Shown: positions 50,433-60,680 of the stretch, piece by piece
Numbering within the stretch: the stretch's first letter is position 1
How the letters are laid out: each line of letters begins with the position of its first letter
Origin: Colletotrichum lupini
Taxonomy: Eukaryota > Ascomycota > Sordariomycetes > Glomerellales > Glomerellaceae
Direction of reading: 5' to 3'
Length of the DNA stretch: 64,000 nt
Assembly: GCF_023278565.1 (NCBI RefSeq)
Contig: NC_064679.1
Location: 4,216,001 to 4,280,000, forward strand
Notes under the pieces: model-generated
Database searches by the model: none
What the model was told of the DNA's origin: nothing
Seen by the model: the letters and a program-made list of their open reading frames with translations, nothing else
Program-made: the position numbers and the translations under genes

Positions 50433-51671
50433 CTATCCACCTTCCTTGGAGTCCAACAGGGTTTGAAACCAGTCAAAAATGACTTGATTGTGCTGTTTGA
50501 AAGCCCCAATCCCACAGTGCTCGCCAATCCCATCTTCCTCCGTGAAATGATGCAAATACGCCCACTCCCCCAACGCCTCCGCAAGAACTGCCGCCTGACC
50601 CTTGAAGAACAGATCATTCTGCGCATCGCCCACGAAAACAGGCGTCCGGACCTGATCCACCACAGGCTCCATGCGATAATCCAGCGACAACGTCACAAAG
50701 TCGTACGCGGACGCGGTGTTGAACGCCCACATCCCATGCCCGAGACCCCAGCGCAGCGTCGCGGGTACCTTGGGCTGTAGGAACCGCTTCGCGTACTCGT
50801 CAAAGGCCGCTCTGTCGCCCGAGTCGTAGATCGCCATGGCTTCTGCGCCGAGGGTGGCGTTCACGACGACCGGCCAGTCCCAGACGCCGTCGACGGCGAA
50901 GATTGCGGCGAGGCGGTGTTCAAAGGCCGCGGCGCGGGGGGCGAGGTAGCCACCGAAGGAAAACCCGAGGAGGCCGATCGAGGACGGGTCGACTACCTCG
51001 GGCTTCTCAAGGAGCCAGTCTACAATGGGGGTAATTACTCGCTCCCAATCGTAGATGAAGCCGATTTCCTGGTACCGCCGAACGGAAGGCATGCCTGGCC
51101 CTTCGTAGGTGAGGACGTTGTATCCCCTCTCGAGAGCGGCGGCGCCCATGGCGTGGTACATCTCCTCCTGGGACCCATCATACCCGTTCCCCATAATAAT
51201 CGTCGGGCGCTGCGTCTCCTCCTCGTCAGGCGTGAACCATATACCCGGGATATCAAAGTCCGCCGTCTCAATCGTCACGCGCTGATTCGGCACCGTCAAC
51301 AACGCGAGACCTTCATCGAACGCGGCAGTCTGGTTGCCCCACAGCTCGTAGATGCGGGGATCCGACGCGTTCTCGTGGAGGTAAAAGTCGGCGCTACGAA
51401 AGTACGTCGCCGCGGCGAAGAAGGCGCTGCGGGCGGAGACGGGAAATTTTGTTTTCGCGATGCTCCTTGCGCGGTCGAGGACGCTGTAGGCGAGGGCGGC
51501 GAAGGAGGTGGCGTAGCTTGCGAAGTCGCCAGGGATGATTTTGTTGGCGGTGGTGAGGACTTCGCCGAGGTCGGCGCCGTCGTAGACGGATTGGCTGAGG
51601 GCGCGAAGGATTTCAAAGTGGAATGTGTGGTCGGCGCTGAGCTGGTACATGGAGTAGTTCGAGCTTGCCAT
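50433..51671 (-). CDS. Alpha/beta hydrolase of the Ayg1-like group
   Basis: Single exon, 412 aa. The nucleophile elbow GFSFGG places the catalytic Ser at residue 238; the acid is probably Asp349 or Asp353 (VGDAQND) and the base His385 (GEHCG). An N-terminal helical cap (residues 1-130) precedes the hydrolase core, in which MGNGYDGSQEEMY forms the oxyanion region and LTYEGPG follows. This is the layout of fungal Ayg1/FsrB-type hydrolases, which shorten polyketide chains by C-C bond cleavage, and of bacterial 2,6-dihydropseudooxynicotine hydrolase relatives. No polyketide synthase is visible within the window, so the substrate is open. The start at 51671 is the first Met and fits the usual length of about 400 aa. 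Confidence 0.85.
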   Translation of the reverse strand: MASSNYSMYQLSADHTFHFEILRALSQSVYDGADLGEVLTTANKIIPGDFASYATSFAALAYSVLDRARSIAKTKFPVSARSAFFAAATYFRSADFYLHENASDPRIYELWGNQTAAFDEGLALLTVPNQRVTIETADFDIPGIWFTPDEEETQRPTIIMGNGYDGSQEEMYHAMGAAALERGYNVLTYEGPGMPSVRRYQEIGFIYDWERVITPIVDWLLEKPEVVDPSSIGLLGFSFGGYLAPRAAAFEHRLAAIFAVDGVWDWPVVVNATLGAEAMAIYDSGDRAAFDEYAKRFLQPKVPATLRWGLGHGMWAFNTASAYDFVTLSLDYRMEPVVDQVRTPVFVGDAQNDLFFKGQAAVLAEALGEWAYLHHFTEEDGIGEHCGIGAFKQHNQVIFDWFQTLLDSKEGG

Positions 51672-53667
51672 GACGGGTAGTTTCTCGCGGAGGACCTGGC
51701 TCGAAAGTGTTCATGAAGCGAATCAGCTTCACTGGGCGTAATGCATGGTGTCCTGATTCTGTGAGGCTCAGCTTGCAATTTATAAAAGACCAATTCCCAT
51801 GATCAACATAGTAACCCCGCAGTTGTCAGCAAATGTGAATAGTAGGTGCAGCTGGACGGAGGCTGGATCCTTTCAAAAGTGCGATTGCCCATCAACTTGG
51901 CTGCTTGCGAGGGTGACGGGAATGTAACATCAGCGGAGGCATAGTAAGTCGATGATATCTGACAACAGCCCCCCGATTGTAGCGTATCGAATCAAGACTG
52001 CAGGAAGCGACGTCAATCTCAACGAGTTGGATCAGTGGGATTGGCTCCTCGAATGCAGGTGAGTGGCGGGTGCTCCCGGAGGATCAAGCTTCGGAAGGGG
52101 GGCGCTTGGCGTAAGCACTGCGTCGTCGGTCAGCAATATCACAGGTGCTAGCCTGATCAGCTCCGCTCAAGGCATTATCCACTCGCTCCTAATCAATCAG
52201 CGTAGCAATCCTAACCCATCGAAGTACTCAACAGTAAAACATGGCTAAATCTCTGTTGAGGCTTGTCGAGGGTGGTATTAATTGCGATTCTGGGCTCCTA
52301 CGGATCATGCTATTCCTACCGACATGCAGGCATTTCAATATATCGACAGAAAATATGCGTTCAGTGGGTTTTACATCAAGTTTTCAGCTCCTCCAGCGAG
52401 TGTTCCTGACTCCAAGTATCAAGGTGTGAAATTCCACCATTATGCTTATGGAGTTTGGGGCATCTCACCATTCAGAAGTCAAACCATTGGTAGCAAGATA
52501 CCAATATGTTACATGCAAGAGGATCAGAAGGAAAAGAGAGGTAGAACGTTATCATTCAAAAGTTTGCCCTGCGGGGCCTTACTTCGGTAGCCCCGAACTA
52601 TAACCACATCAAAGCAAACATTACTATTTAGCCGGCTGAGGAAAGCGGAGGGACTTCGACAACGGTCAAAACCGCTTATCGCGCTTCGGGAATACTCAGG
52701 ATAACAAGGGTTAGGGTTAGGGTTTCAGTACTCGACCATGCAGAGTCAGCCAAGACATCATAAGATTCTTTCGCTAATCACTCTATGCGATTACCAACTC
52801 GGTACGCTTATTAAATGAAAACGAAGAACTAATGAAGTCTTAGCCTGCAGTTGAGGAAGCCAAAGCAAACTTTTCTGCCATTGAAATCAGTCAGACCTAA
52901 AAGCTGTCATCAAAATGACGCTGAATGCTTGGTAGCAACAACATGCGTTGTTTGAGGCAACACCGTCCGGACAAAGATGTTCGGACGGGATGACTAATTC
53001 GACCAATCAGCGAAGACACAAAGTCTCTTGATGGGGAAATACTCAGCATCGATACTAGTATGACCTTCCGGACCAGCATGTAATAGTCTGTTCGCGAACA
53101 AGCACATGTGGCTCGCAGCTCACGGACCGCCAAAATGACACATGCAGGAGCGGAACCCAAATAGTCTCAAGATCAATCCTGCGTAATTTCGGATCTAGTG
53201 TTGTGAATCTCGGGCTTGTATTCGCTCTAAAGTAAGCTAAGAAATAGTCAAGACACGAATGAAGTCTGAAGCACAAGTAGTAGAAAGTGGCTTTACTACT
53301 CTATGAGGAGCAAAATTTCAGATGGGTCACCTTCGCCCAAGCTTCCATAGGTTTTGTAGTCTCAATATGTGTGTATCTGGTCTGGATGTGACGAATCTAG
53401 AAGCACATTGAATCTGCCACCGCAGCGCTGGGTCTAAGACAACTCGGACAGTCAACTTCTAAATTCACTCGAATAATTCTTGGAAAATCGCGCGCAGGCT
53501 TGGAGAAGAGACTCAACGGATATGAATTTACTGATCGACAAGACAGGAGATCTGGGTACGATGATGCGTATCGCATCGAGTTATAATCTCGAAGTCACTG
53601 TCAATGATCTTATGTGACATACTAATTGGAGCTTTTCCTAGCAGCGGTATGCAGTAACACTACTTGG
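51672..53667. other. Intergenic region, no supported gene
   Basis: About 2 kb of unique sequence between the hydrolase and Fot1 copy B. A 102-codon plus-strand frame (52282-52590) has protein-like composition but no family, signal peptide or splice partner. A short interstitial telomere-like repeat lies at 52708-52725. Confidence 0.4.
52708..52725 (+). repeat. Interstitial telomere-type repeat
   Basis: GGGTTAGGGTTAGGGTTT, about three units of TTAGGG, the telomere repeat of filamentous ascomycetes, in otherwise unique sequence. It may mark an old chromosome end, a repair scar or chance. Confidence 0.6.
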
Positions 53668-53669
53668 TA

Positions 53670-55556
53670 AGTCGACCCACCCCCTTTTGGCCACCCCCCC
53701 CTTTTGGCCACCCCATCAAAACATAGTATTAAAACATCGCCACTAACTATACTTAATTAATTAACTATCTTCTACTACTATAATAATATAGTCATTATTC
53801 TCCCTAAGTAATTCGACCCCTACGAGTTAACTAGGACTAACTAAACGGTCGCTAGAGTCCTCCTAAGCTCTCTATATATCTTAGATATTCGCAAACTTAG
53901 TATTTAGGTCTATTAGTATACTTTTCTTTTTTTATAGCCTTAATTAGTTAACTTTAGCTTTTAGAACTCGAATATAGTACTAAGATACTACTAGATAATA
54001 AGCCTGCTCGCTAAATACCTTTTTTACCTTTTTAAATAGTAGTTATTAAGTATTATAGTCTAGACTAAGCTCTATAAATAACTTTAACTAATCGCAAAGC
54101 TCGCTAGCCTTCTTAAGTATTAACTAGTTAATAATAAACGCCGCTAATACCTAGTTAATAGCTTTTCTAGTATTACTAGTTACTTACCTAGTATCTACGG
54201 TCTTTTTAGTTAGTATAACTAGGTTAGGTAGGACTATTAAATTAGTAAGTAGTCTGGCTATGTTAGGGGGATATAGTCTAGTTACTTTCTACTTACTTCG
54301 TATATTTAACGACGTTAGACTAGCTAAACGAGCTTTCTAATAATAGCTTGAGAAGTGCCGCTTTCTAACGATAGTAGAATTATCTACTATATCCTCCTTA
54401 CTAAGCTCCTTTTTATACTTAGACTTAATAAGTTTAAAAATAGCTATATCTAACGGCTAGAGGATATAAGAAATATATAGTAATAAGAACAGTAAGTAGA
54501 CGTTATGTCTATAGCATTCTTATATAAATTCTATCGTTATATAACTCCTATAGCTATTTAGAATTAATAATTAAGGCTTATTAAGTATACTAAGCCCCCT
54601 AAGTGGGGGGGTCTTAGTCTATAATAAGAATACTATTTTTAACTACTTAAAGGCAGTCTTATTAGTCATCTAGCTATTATTTATTACTATGAACTCCTAA
54701 CTAGCATAAGGGTTAAGTTTAAGTAGAAACCACTGCTATTATACCGACTTTCTTTTATATATAACTAGTAGTTTAATAGCTCGACTATTAATAAAGATAT
54801 ACTCAATAATAAATACCTAAGTACGCGAACTAGGCTCTTTTTTTCGTACTACTATAGTCTCTACTTTACCCAAAACTAGGCTATTAAATCCCTTGCCCTC
54901 TAGGATACTAGTCTTATTTATATTATACCTATTAGCTTATTTAATATTACTAATCTCTAGTATATCGAGTAATCTAAACTATAACTTAATTATATTAGTA
55001 ATAGCCCTATTTAAACGCCTCGAATCAATAGTACGACTTCTTTAGACCTTAATTAATAAGTTCCTCCTTAAGAAAGCGTCTATTTATCTCTTCTTAAGGG
55101 GATTTATATCCCCCTAAGATCTTAGAACTCGCTTAGCGAATTTTATAAATTATTTATAAGTTAATATAATACTTAGATCATATTAAATACGAACTTACTA
55201 AGCTAGCTAGTCTTCTTACTATAAAGGAAGCCTCTAGAGGTTTATAAATACTATTACCCTCGTTTAATAGCCTCTCTTACGGTTATAAAGAGTTAACTTT
55301 AGAACTCCGAACTTAATTAAGGCCCGATTAACTAAGAGACCTCTTCCGATAGCCTCAAGAGCCCGAATAACTTTATTTTTAGTATACGAGACTATTATAT
55401 ATTAATAAATAAGTATATAAAAAAGAATTGCATTTAGACGATTTTTGTAATTATTATAGTAGTTTGAAAATCGTGGGTAGGGTTTTAATGCGGTGGCTGG
55501 GATGGAGAAATGGGGTGGCCAAAAGGGGGGGGTGGCCAAAAGGGGGTGGGTCGACT
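53670..55556 (-). mobile_element. Fot1/pogo-type DNA transposon, copy B (RIP-mutated)
   Basis: 1887 bp, exactly the length of copy A, with TA duplications (53668-53669 and 55557-55558) and the same 47-bp inverted repeats carrying doubled TTTTGGCCACC. Internally RIP-degraded. On the minus strand, transposase remnants include NSYRSYITIEFI (from 54559 downward) followed by YLLFLLLYISYIL-PLD, where the family has LPPHTSHxLQPLD. Differences from copy A are mostly C/T and G/A. No open transposase frame survives. Confidence 0.9.
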
Positions 55557-55558
55557 TA

Positions 55559-56472
55559 TGCAAATAGCGGAGAACTCTCTGGAGCGATATGAGCGGTCTT
55601 ACTCTAGCTCTAGCTTTCTGCATATTCGCACTAGACTCAACATGAACCTAGATAGCAGACGCTGTGCTCCGGAACTGTGTCGCATCAAAACTACTCGAAG
55701 ATGATCAGGGGGATAGTCGCAACACCAAGCTCTGCGCTAGTGCATTATGGCACGCCTTCCTTAGTACCTAGAATCTAAAGGTAGTACACACCAACCGCGC
55801 GCACTTCGGTCCTGCTTGGGTTCTACTGGAATTACCTACTCTAGTACCATGACAGCCTCATTCCTTAAGGTGTGGAAATGTGGAATCCGCAAACAAGCTC
55901 GAAGTGGGAGCCGGATTCATATCCGAGCGCCTGGGGTTCGTGCCAAGACTTTGACCAGTGCCACACACCTTGCAGGCTTGTTTACGCATAGGAAGTTTCG
56001 AAGTAGGAGTTTTTGCCGCTGTTCCCTCTTACAGCCGAAGCTTCATGTCGGTAGACCCGAGAATACTGACGGCGTGCTTGGGAAACCCATGTAGCTGACT
56101 AGCGCCCTCAACAAAAACCCCCGTTCACCACCATATGACGGCTGTCGGCCTCTACCTGAGACAATGATCTTCCGGGTCCCGCTCTCATCGGATACATCCA
56201 GGCGGTTCAGAGGGCGGGAACGAATTCTATTCAGTGGATACCATCTGGGGTCATTGTTTACTGGTTTAATTATACCTCATGGTTCGCATATGGGTCCATC
56301 ATGAATATTAAAAGTGGCGAACAGTGCCCTGGGCGATTATCAACATTCTCAAATGACGGGAAGAAGACATAGGGTAGGGCAAGCTTAAACTGCTCAGTGA
56401 CTACCCTGTGACGATAGGAAACTTCAGGCAGAAAACATTTCGCTCAAATTCATTAATCCTGCATCCTCTGAT
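55559..56472. other. Intergenic region, no supported gene
   Basis: Unique sequence between Fot1 copy B and the small secreted protein gene. A 92-codon plus-strand frame (55816-56094) shows no domain or splice support. Confidence 0.4.
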
Positions 56473-56911
56473 CTACGGGCTACAAGGAACCTTTTTCTGT
56501 CCAAGTACCAGGCCATTATCTGCGCACCCCTTCGAAAGAGCCTGGAGTCTGTCAAAGTCGGAGGAGCGAATGCAGCAGAACTAAGAGCCATTCATCAGCT
56601 ACAAACACCATCTTAGTTCTCGCCACTAGATGAACACTTACGCCAGGGGAAGGGAGGACTGCGCCTTTTACTGCATTGCAGAAATTGTTGCTCGGGGCTG
56701 GTTTTCCCTCCACTGTCATGCAGTAGTACGTCCCGTATTGTCCAGTTCCCTGCCTGTGTGTTGCGCAAAACGCGTTAGCATGCGCATGCAGGATCTAACG
56801 GATCTAGCGGATCTAGAACCACGGAGATCTAGCCGGGTGGGGGAACGCTTACCCGAAGACAGTGGCTGTGAGAAACAACACGGTAGACATAAGGGTGGTT
56901 GAAGAGCGCAT
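56473..56911 (-). CDS. Small secreted cysteine-rich protein (effector candidate)
   Basis: Three exons, 56911-56853, 56753-56642 and 56580-56473, with introns of 99 and 61 nt (GTAAGC...CACACAG and GTAAGT...CTCTTAG). Phases agree, giving 92 aa. The first 19-20 residues form a textbook signal peptide (hydrophobic STVLFLTATVFG). The mature protein of about 72 aa has six cysteines (positions 31, 45, 59, 60, 76, 90) in a C-C-CC-C-C order, with YGTYYC, FCN, GFCCI and KGCADNG around them. The CC pair resembles the hydrophobin pattern, but there are only six cysteines and the spacing does not fit. No homologous family is recognised. The first intron contains a short GGATCTA(A/G)C tandem (about 56791-56815). 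It lies in a transposon-rich stretch, typical for fast-evolving fungal secreted proteins. Toxic activity is not implied. Confidence 0.72.
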
Positions 56912-58159
56912 CTTGTATCTGATGCAAGTCAATGATGAATAGTCCGTAAGGATGCAATGTGATCTTTCTAGCAAGCTGAAATGCCGAAGAAAAATTGAGT
57001 TTCGGAAAGAACGGTTGATCGAAAATTGGAAGGTCGGATATTTTTGACTACTTCTCAATAACACTAGGGAGTCTCCCATGCCGCGTTTATATGCCAATCC
57101 ACAGATGAGTGAATCGTGTTCACCTTCACCCTGGAAACATTCCTCTGACGACTATCGCGCGATTGTTTGAGTCCAGGTTCGATCTGCCCATCCATGCCAC
57201 CCCGTAGGGCCCCTGAAGATATGGCCGGCGGGGAGGAGAGCCGCGAACATCTCGGCCGACTCTGAACGGGGCTGTCGAGGAGGTCGACGCAAGGTCTGAA
57301 AGGTGATCCCAAAACAGAAACCGCGATTCCAAAAATCGGAAGAACCTTTGCTCGCATAAGACCCTGAGTGCTCGGATGACGAAGACAGAAACCCGGTTCC
57401 AAGTGATCGGACCCGTGGCGGTGTCACGTGGCTACGCCATCTCCTTCCATTGTTCCATTGTCGACGGATCCGGAGAGTCAATTCCTGGATTAAACCCAAT
57501 GCTCCCGGTCCAAGCGAGAACGAGCCGTGACGGAACAAGTTTGCCGTGGGCAACGTCGGGGATGGAAAGAGGCAGAACACGAGTCAGGTCTGGCTGGTAA
57601 GCCACCATCCTACCGTTGCATGGCGCGTTTGACCAAAACTCTATTCGTCGAGAGTTGACGGTATTTGTTCATCACCGCTTGGACATTCCGCGCACACGCA
57701 CGGCACTAGGATGCCACGTGCGGCAGCTATCTATGAGAGCGTGCGCAGGAATCCCTTAGATTTCCATACATGAGGAACAAGATCCGATTGATCCCGCTCC
57801 CCAAACAGCAATGCTAAAGTTTCCCAATCAATGCCCATCTTTCCCTGTTGCCCCGTGCCGTTTCACAGATTTCCCCATCACCCCCTCCCGCCTCACCGGA
57901 CTGAAGAGAGCGCACCATCTTTTCCTCCACAAGGACAAACGAGCAAGTGTCAACGGAAGCATCGACCAGTTTTCTCGTCGTCGTCAAGGGACCTCGAAAC
58001 ATTGATTCATCGCGGGCCTCCGCTTCGCCCTGTTTTCACTCACGCACCTCCGCTTCCGCTCGGCACATCTAGGATCGGCTTCTCCGGGCTGGAAACTAAC
58101 AATAATTGTCTTAATGGGGCCTCAATAGCAATTCGCGACAGCACGCAGGAGCTGGAGCT
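56912..58159. other. Intergenic region between divergent genes
   Basis: Lies between the secreted protein gene (minus) and the membrane protein gene (plus) and must hold both promoters. Open frames on the minus strand (57064-57580) have no domain or splice support. Nothing else recognised. Confidence 0.4.
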
Positions 58160-59928
58160 ATGGAGTTGGAACGCGTCGAGGCGGTGATGCGCCGCGTAAG
58201 CATCAATCATGAGGCGGAGCCTCTCGCCGGAAAGGTCGTCAGCATCATCGTCGCCATGATATCGGCCTGTCTGCTTGCTAGTCTTTTTGGTCAGTGCTTT
58301 CATGACAAACTCGACGTCGAACGTAATGTGCTAACATCTCGACAGTGATGAGATGGACATCAGTGAAGGACTGGAAGGCATTACCGTGGACGATGTGGCG
58401 TAAGGAGCCCTCGCGATCATACGCCTTTGTCCATGAGGTTTACTAACTTTCAAAGTCGTTGTACTTATCTACTTCTTCTCCTTTCTGTTTGTATTCGGCA
58501 CTTCAATCCTACAATTTGGATTCGGAGCCGATCTGAACTTCGACACTTGTTCCGCCGCGACACTTTTCTGTTTGGGGGCATATGTGTCTACCAAGGTAAG
58601 CTAGACTCATCGCAACTCTCAGTGATATCTTTGACTAACCACGGAATAAGTTGGTAAGAGCGTGTCAGTCGCGTGCACTAGAGCGGTATCTAACAAGGTG
58701 AACAGTTCATCTACCTCTCCATGGTTGATAGGGCAGTAAGTGAATCTGTGCGACATATTTGACTCCTGTGACTCACATCAATGTGTAGCACATCATTAGA
58801 CAAACCAGAAAAAGGCGCTTAAAGTCGAAACTCTATCTTTTCAACTCATTCGGCATGTTGGGTACGCTTCAAAGCTTCTATCACGCATATTCTTTTTGAA
58901 CTAATTTCCCTGCTAGGCGTGTTCGTCCTGGTTGTTATCATGAACTTTATATTGTATGCATGGATAACTCTAGAAACTCTGCTCCGGCTAATAGTCTCCC
59001 CAGCCGAATTACTCATTTCGAGAATGGCATCTGCATTATTGGGATGGAACAGCCAGTATTGCTGCCACTTATCTCTTTCGACGCAGCTGTGAACGTGAGT
59101 ATACGTTCAGCTCGTGGTACCCACCTTGATCTAACGTAAACCAGGTTTATCTCACAATCTTGTTTTTACTTCCTTTACTGAGTAAGCCACTAAAGACACA
59201 ATTACGTTGTACGGTTGCTGATGCTGCTCAGGTCTACACTCCGTGAAATACAATTTCTGGAAGCCATGGACATTGGACTGGCGTAATCGTCGTATCCCCA
59301 GAGCTCCACCCAATGTTCGGCTACGAAAACTCGTGATACGCACTTTCATTGGTTCTTGCTGCACTCTTGTTAGTAGTGTGACGTAAGTTCTTCACTGATG
59401 GTTTGACGAGAGCTAGCACTGACCAGGATTACAGAAATCTGAGTGATCTCATGGCTTTGAATGGGGAAGTGGCATGGCTGTGCTTGCTATGCTGCAACAC
59501 CGATAGTAAGTGTTCGCGTGGCGCCTCACGTAGACAAGTCTGACCAAGGCCTATTAGTATTTTTCTCGGCCCTAGTGATCAACTGGATTACGTCACCCAG
59601 CCAGGAGTCGACCTTACGAACCCTAACACGACCATCGCGCGGCATATCCACACTAAGGGATGATGCCGTTACTATCCCGCTTGATCCCGACGGCAACAGC
59701 ACGAGCACGAGAAAGAGTTGGGAGCAGAGGCGATCAAAAACGCCGACAACAATCGGCCTCGAAACAGCAGAAGCACTTGATGACGCCGATACAGAACTAG
59801 GCGAGCGCTGCGTGCGAGACGACGACGAAGCTGACGCAGATCAGACATTCGAGAGGGAAGGGAGGCGCCTGGAAGATGACGACGATATTGAGATAAGTGC
59901 CGCCGAATTACGAGGTGCCCAGGCATGA
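58160..59928 (+). CDS. Multi-pass integral membrane protein, twelve exons
   Basis: Exons 58160-58289, 58346-58399, 58456-58595, 58651-58653, 58706-58735, 58789-58861, 58917-58953, 59004-59094, 59145-59181, 59232-59382, 59435-59505, 59558-59928; all phases agree, 395 aa. Introns are 50-60 nt with GTAAGT-like donors. About seven hydrophobic segments are visible, including VVSIIVAMISACLLASLFG, VVLIYFFSFLFVFGTSIL, FGMLGVFVLVVIMNFIL, VNVYLTILFLLPLL and DIFFSALVINWI. Recurring family landmarks are AATLFCLGAYVSTK, VDRAHIIR, FENGICIIGM and RTFIGSCCTLVSSVTNL. The C-terminal 120 residues are hydrophilic and acidic. This matches a widespread ascomycete seven-helix-like family of unknown function, possibly receptor-like. 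The 3-nt exon 58651-58653 supplies one Leu and preserves the family spacing before FIYL. Confidence 0.85.
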
Positions 59929-60680
59929 GCAGCGAACTGGGCGTTGAGATCACGACGAAATTTTCGAAAAGTTCACGTCCTGTCTTTTGATTCAAATACA
60001 GACAACTGGCGATGGGATAGAATGGAGTTGGGTACACGTACGAATGCGGAATGGGAATCGGTGCCATTGCGATATGGTATCACGGGCACACTTTTGGCGC
60101 GACTTTGGCATATCGCCCTATTATACGTACGAATTTCTGATGATGGCGATCTCATCAAAACCGAGAGGATTTTCAACATGGGACAGTCAAAATAATCTGA
60201 TGAGCATATGATGCCAGAGTTTCCGAATGGCGACTCACACACGTAATACTTCATAGGTCCCAATCAGTGGCAATATGATGACATTGGGGCAAATTCGGCA
60301 AGCCGTATACCAGAGACATGAGAAAGACGGTGCTAAGTAGTTGGGGCATATGTGTAGATATGGGAATCTGATAAGCAGGTTCTTCGTGAGTGATATTGCA
60401 ACAGATGAACATCAACGCCTTGGAGATAGGAATAGTTTATCTCAAGTACATAGCCGGGTTTGTGGGGGTAGGCCCCCAGATGTAGGTTTGCATCAGGATG
60501 ACGAGCAGTGTGTTCCAACCGGATCCAAGACGGGAATTGAGATTTCGATAACTCTATTTCCTTCTGCTGCACTTCAATCAGACGAATCGTGAGTCAGATA
60601 CCAATGGCTACAATCTTGTTGGCATTGTCATTGGTCGCGCACAATTGAATTCGTCCTTCTAAGTTGAGCTTTAACCTAGG
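59929..60680. other. Downstream flank, no supported gene
   Basis: 3' region of the membrane protein gene. Open frames of 60-96 codons on both strands show no family features. Confidence 0.4.

Noticed and set aside
52282..52590. 102-codon plus-strand open frame
   Set aside because: Protein-like composition but no family, no promoter or splice evidence.
57064..57580. Minus-strand frames of 112-142 codons upstream of the membrane protein gene
   Set aside because: No domain or splice evidence; probably promoter sequence.
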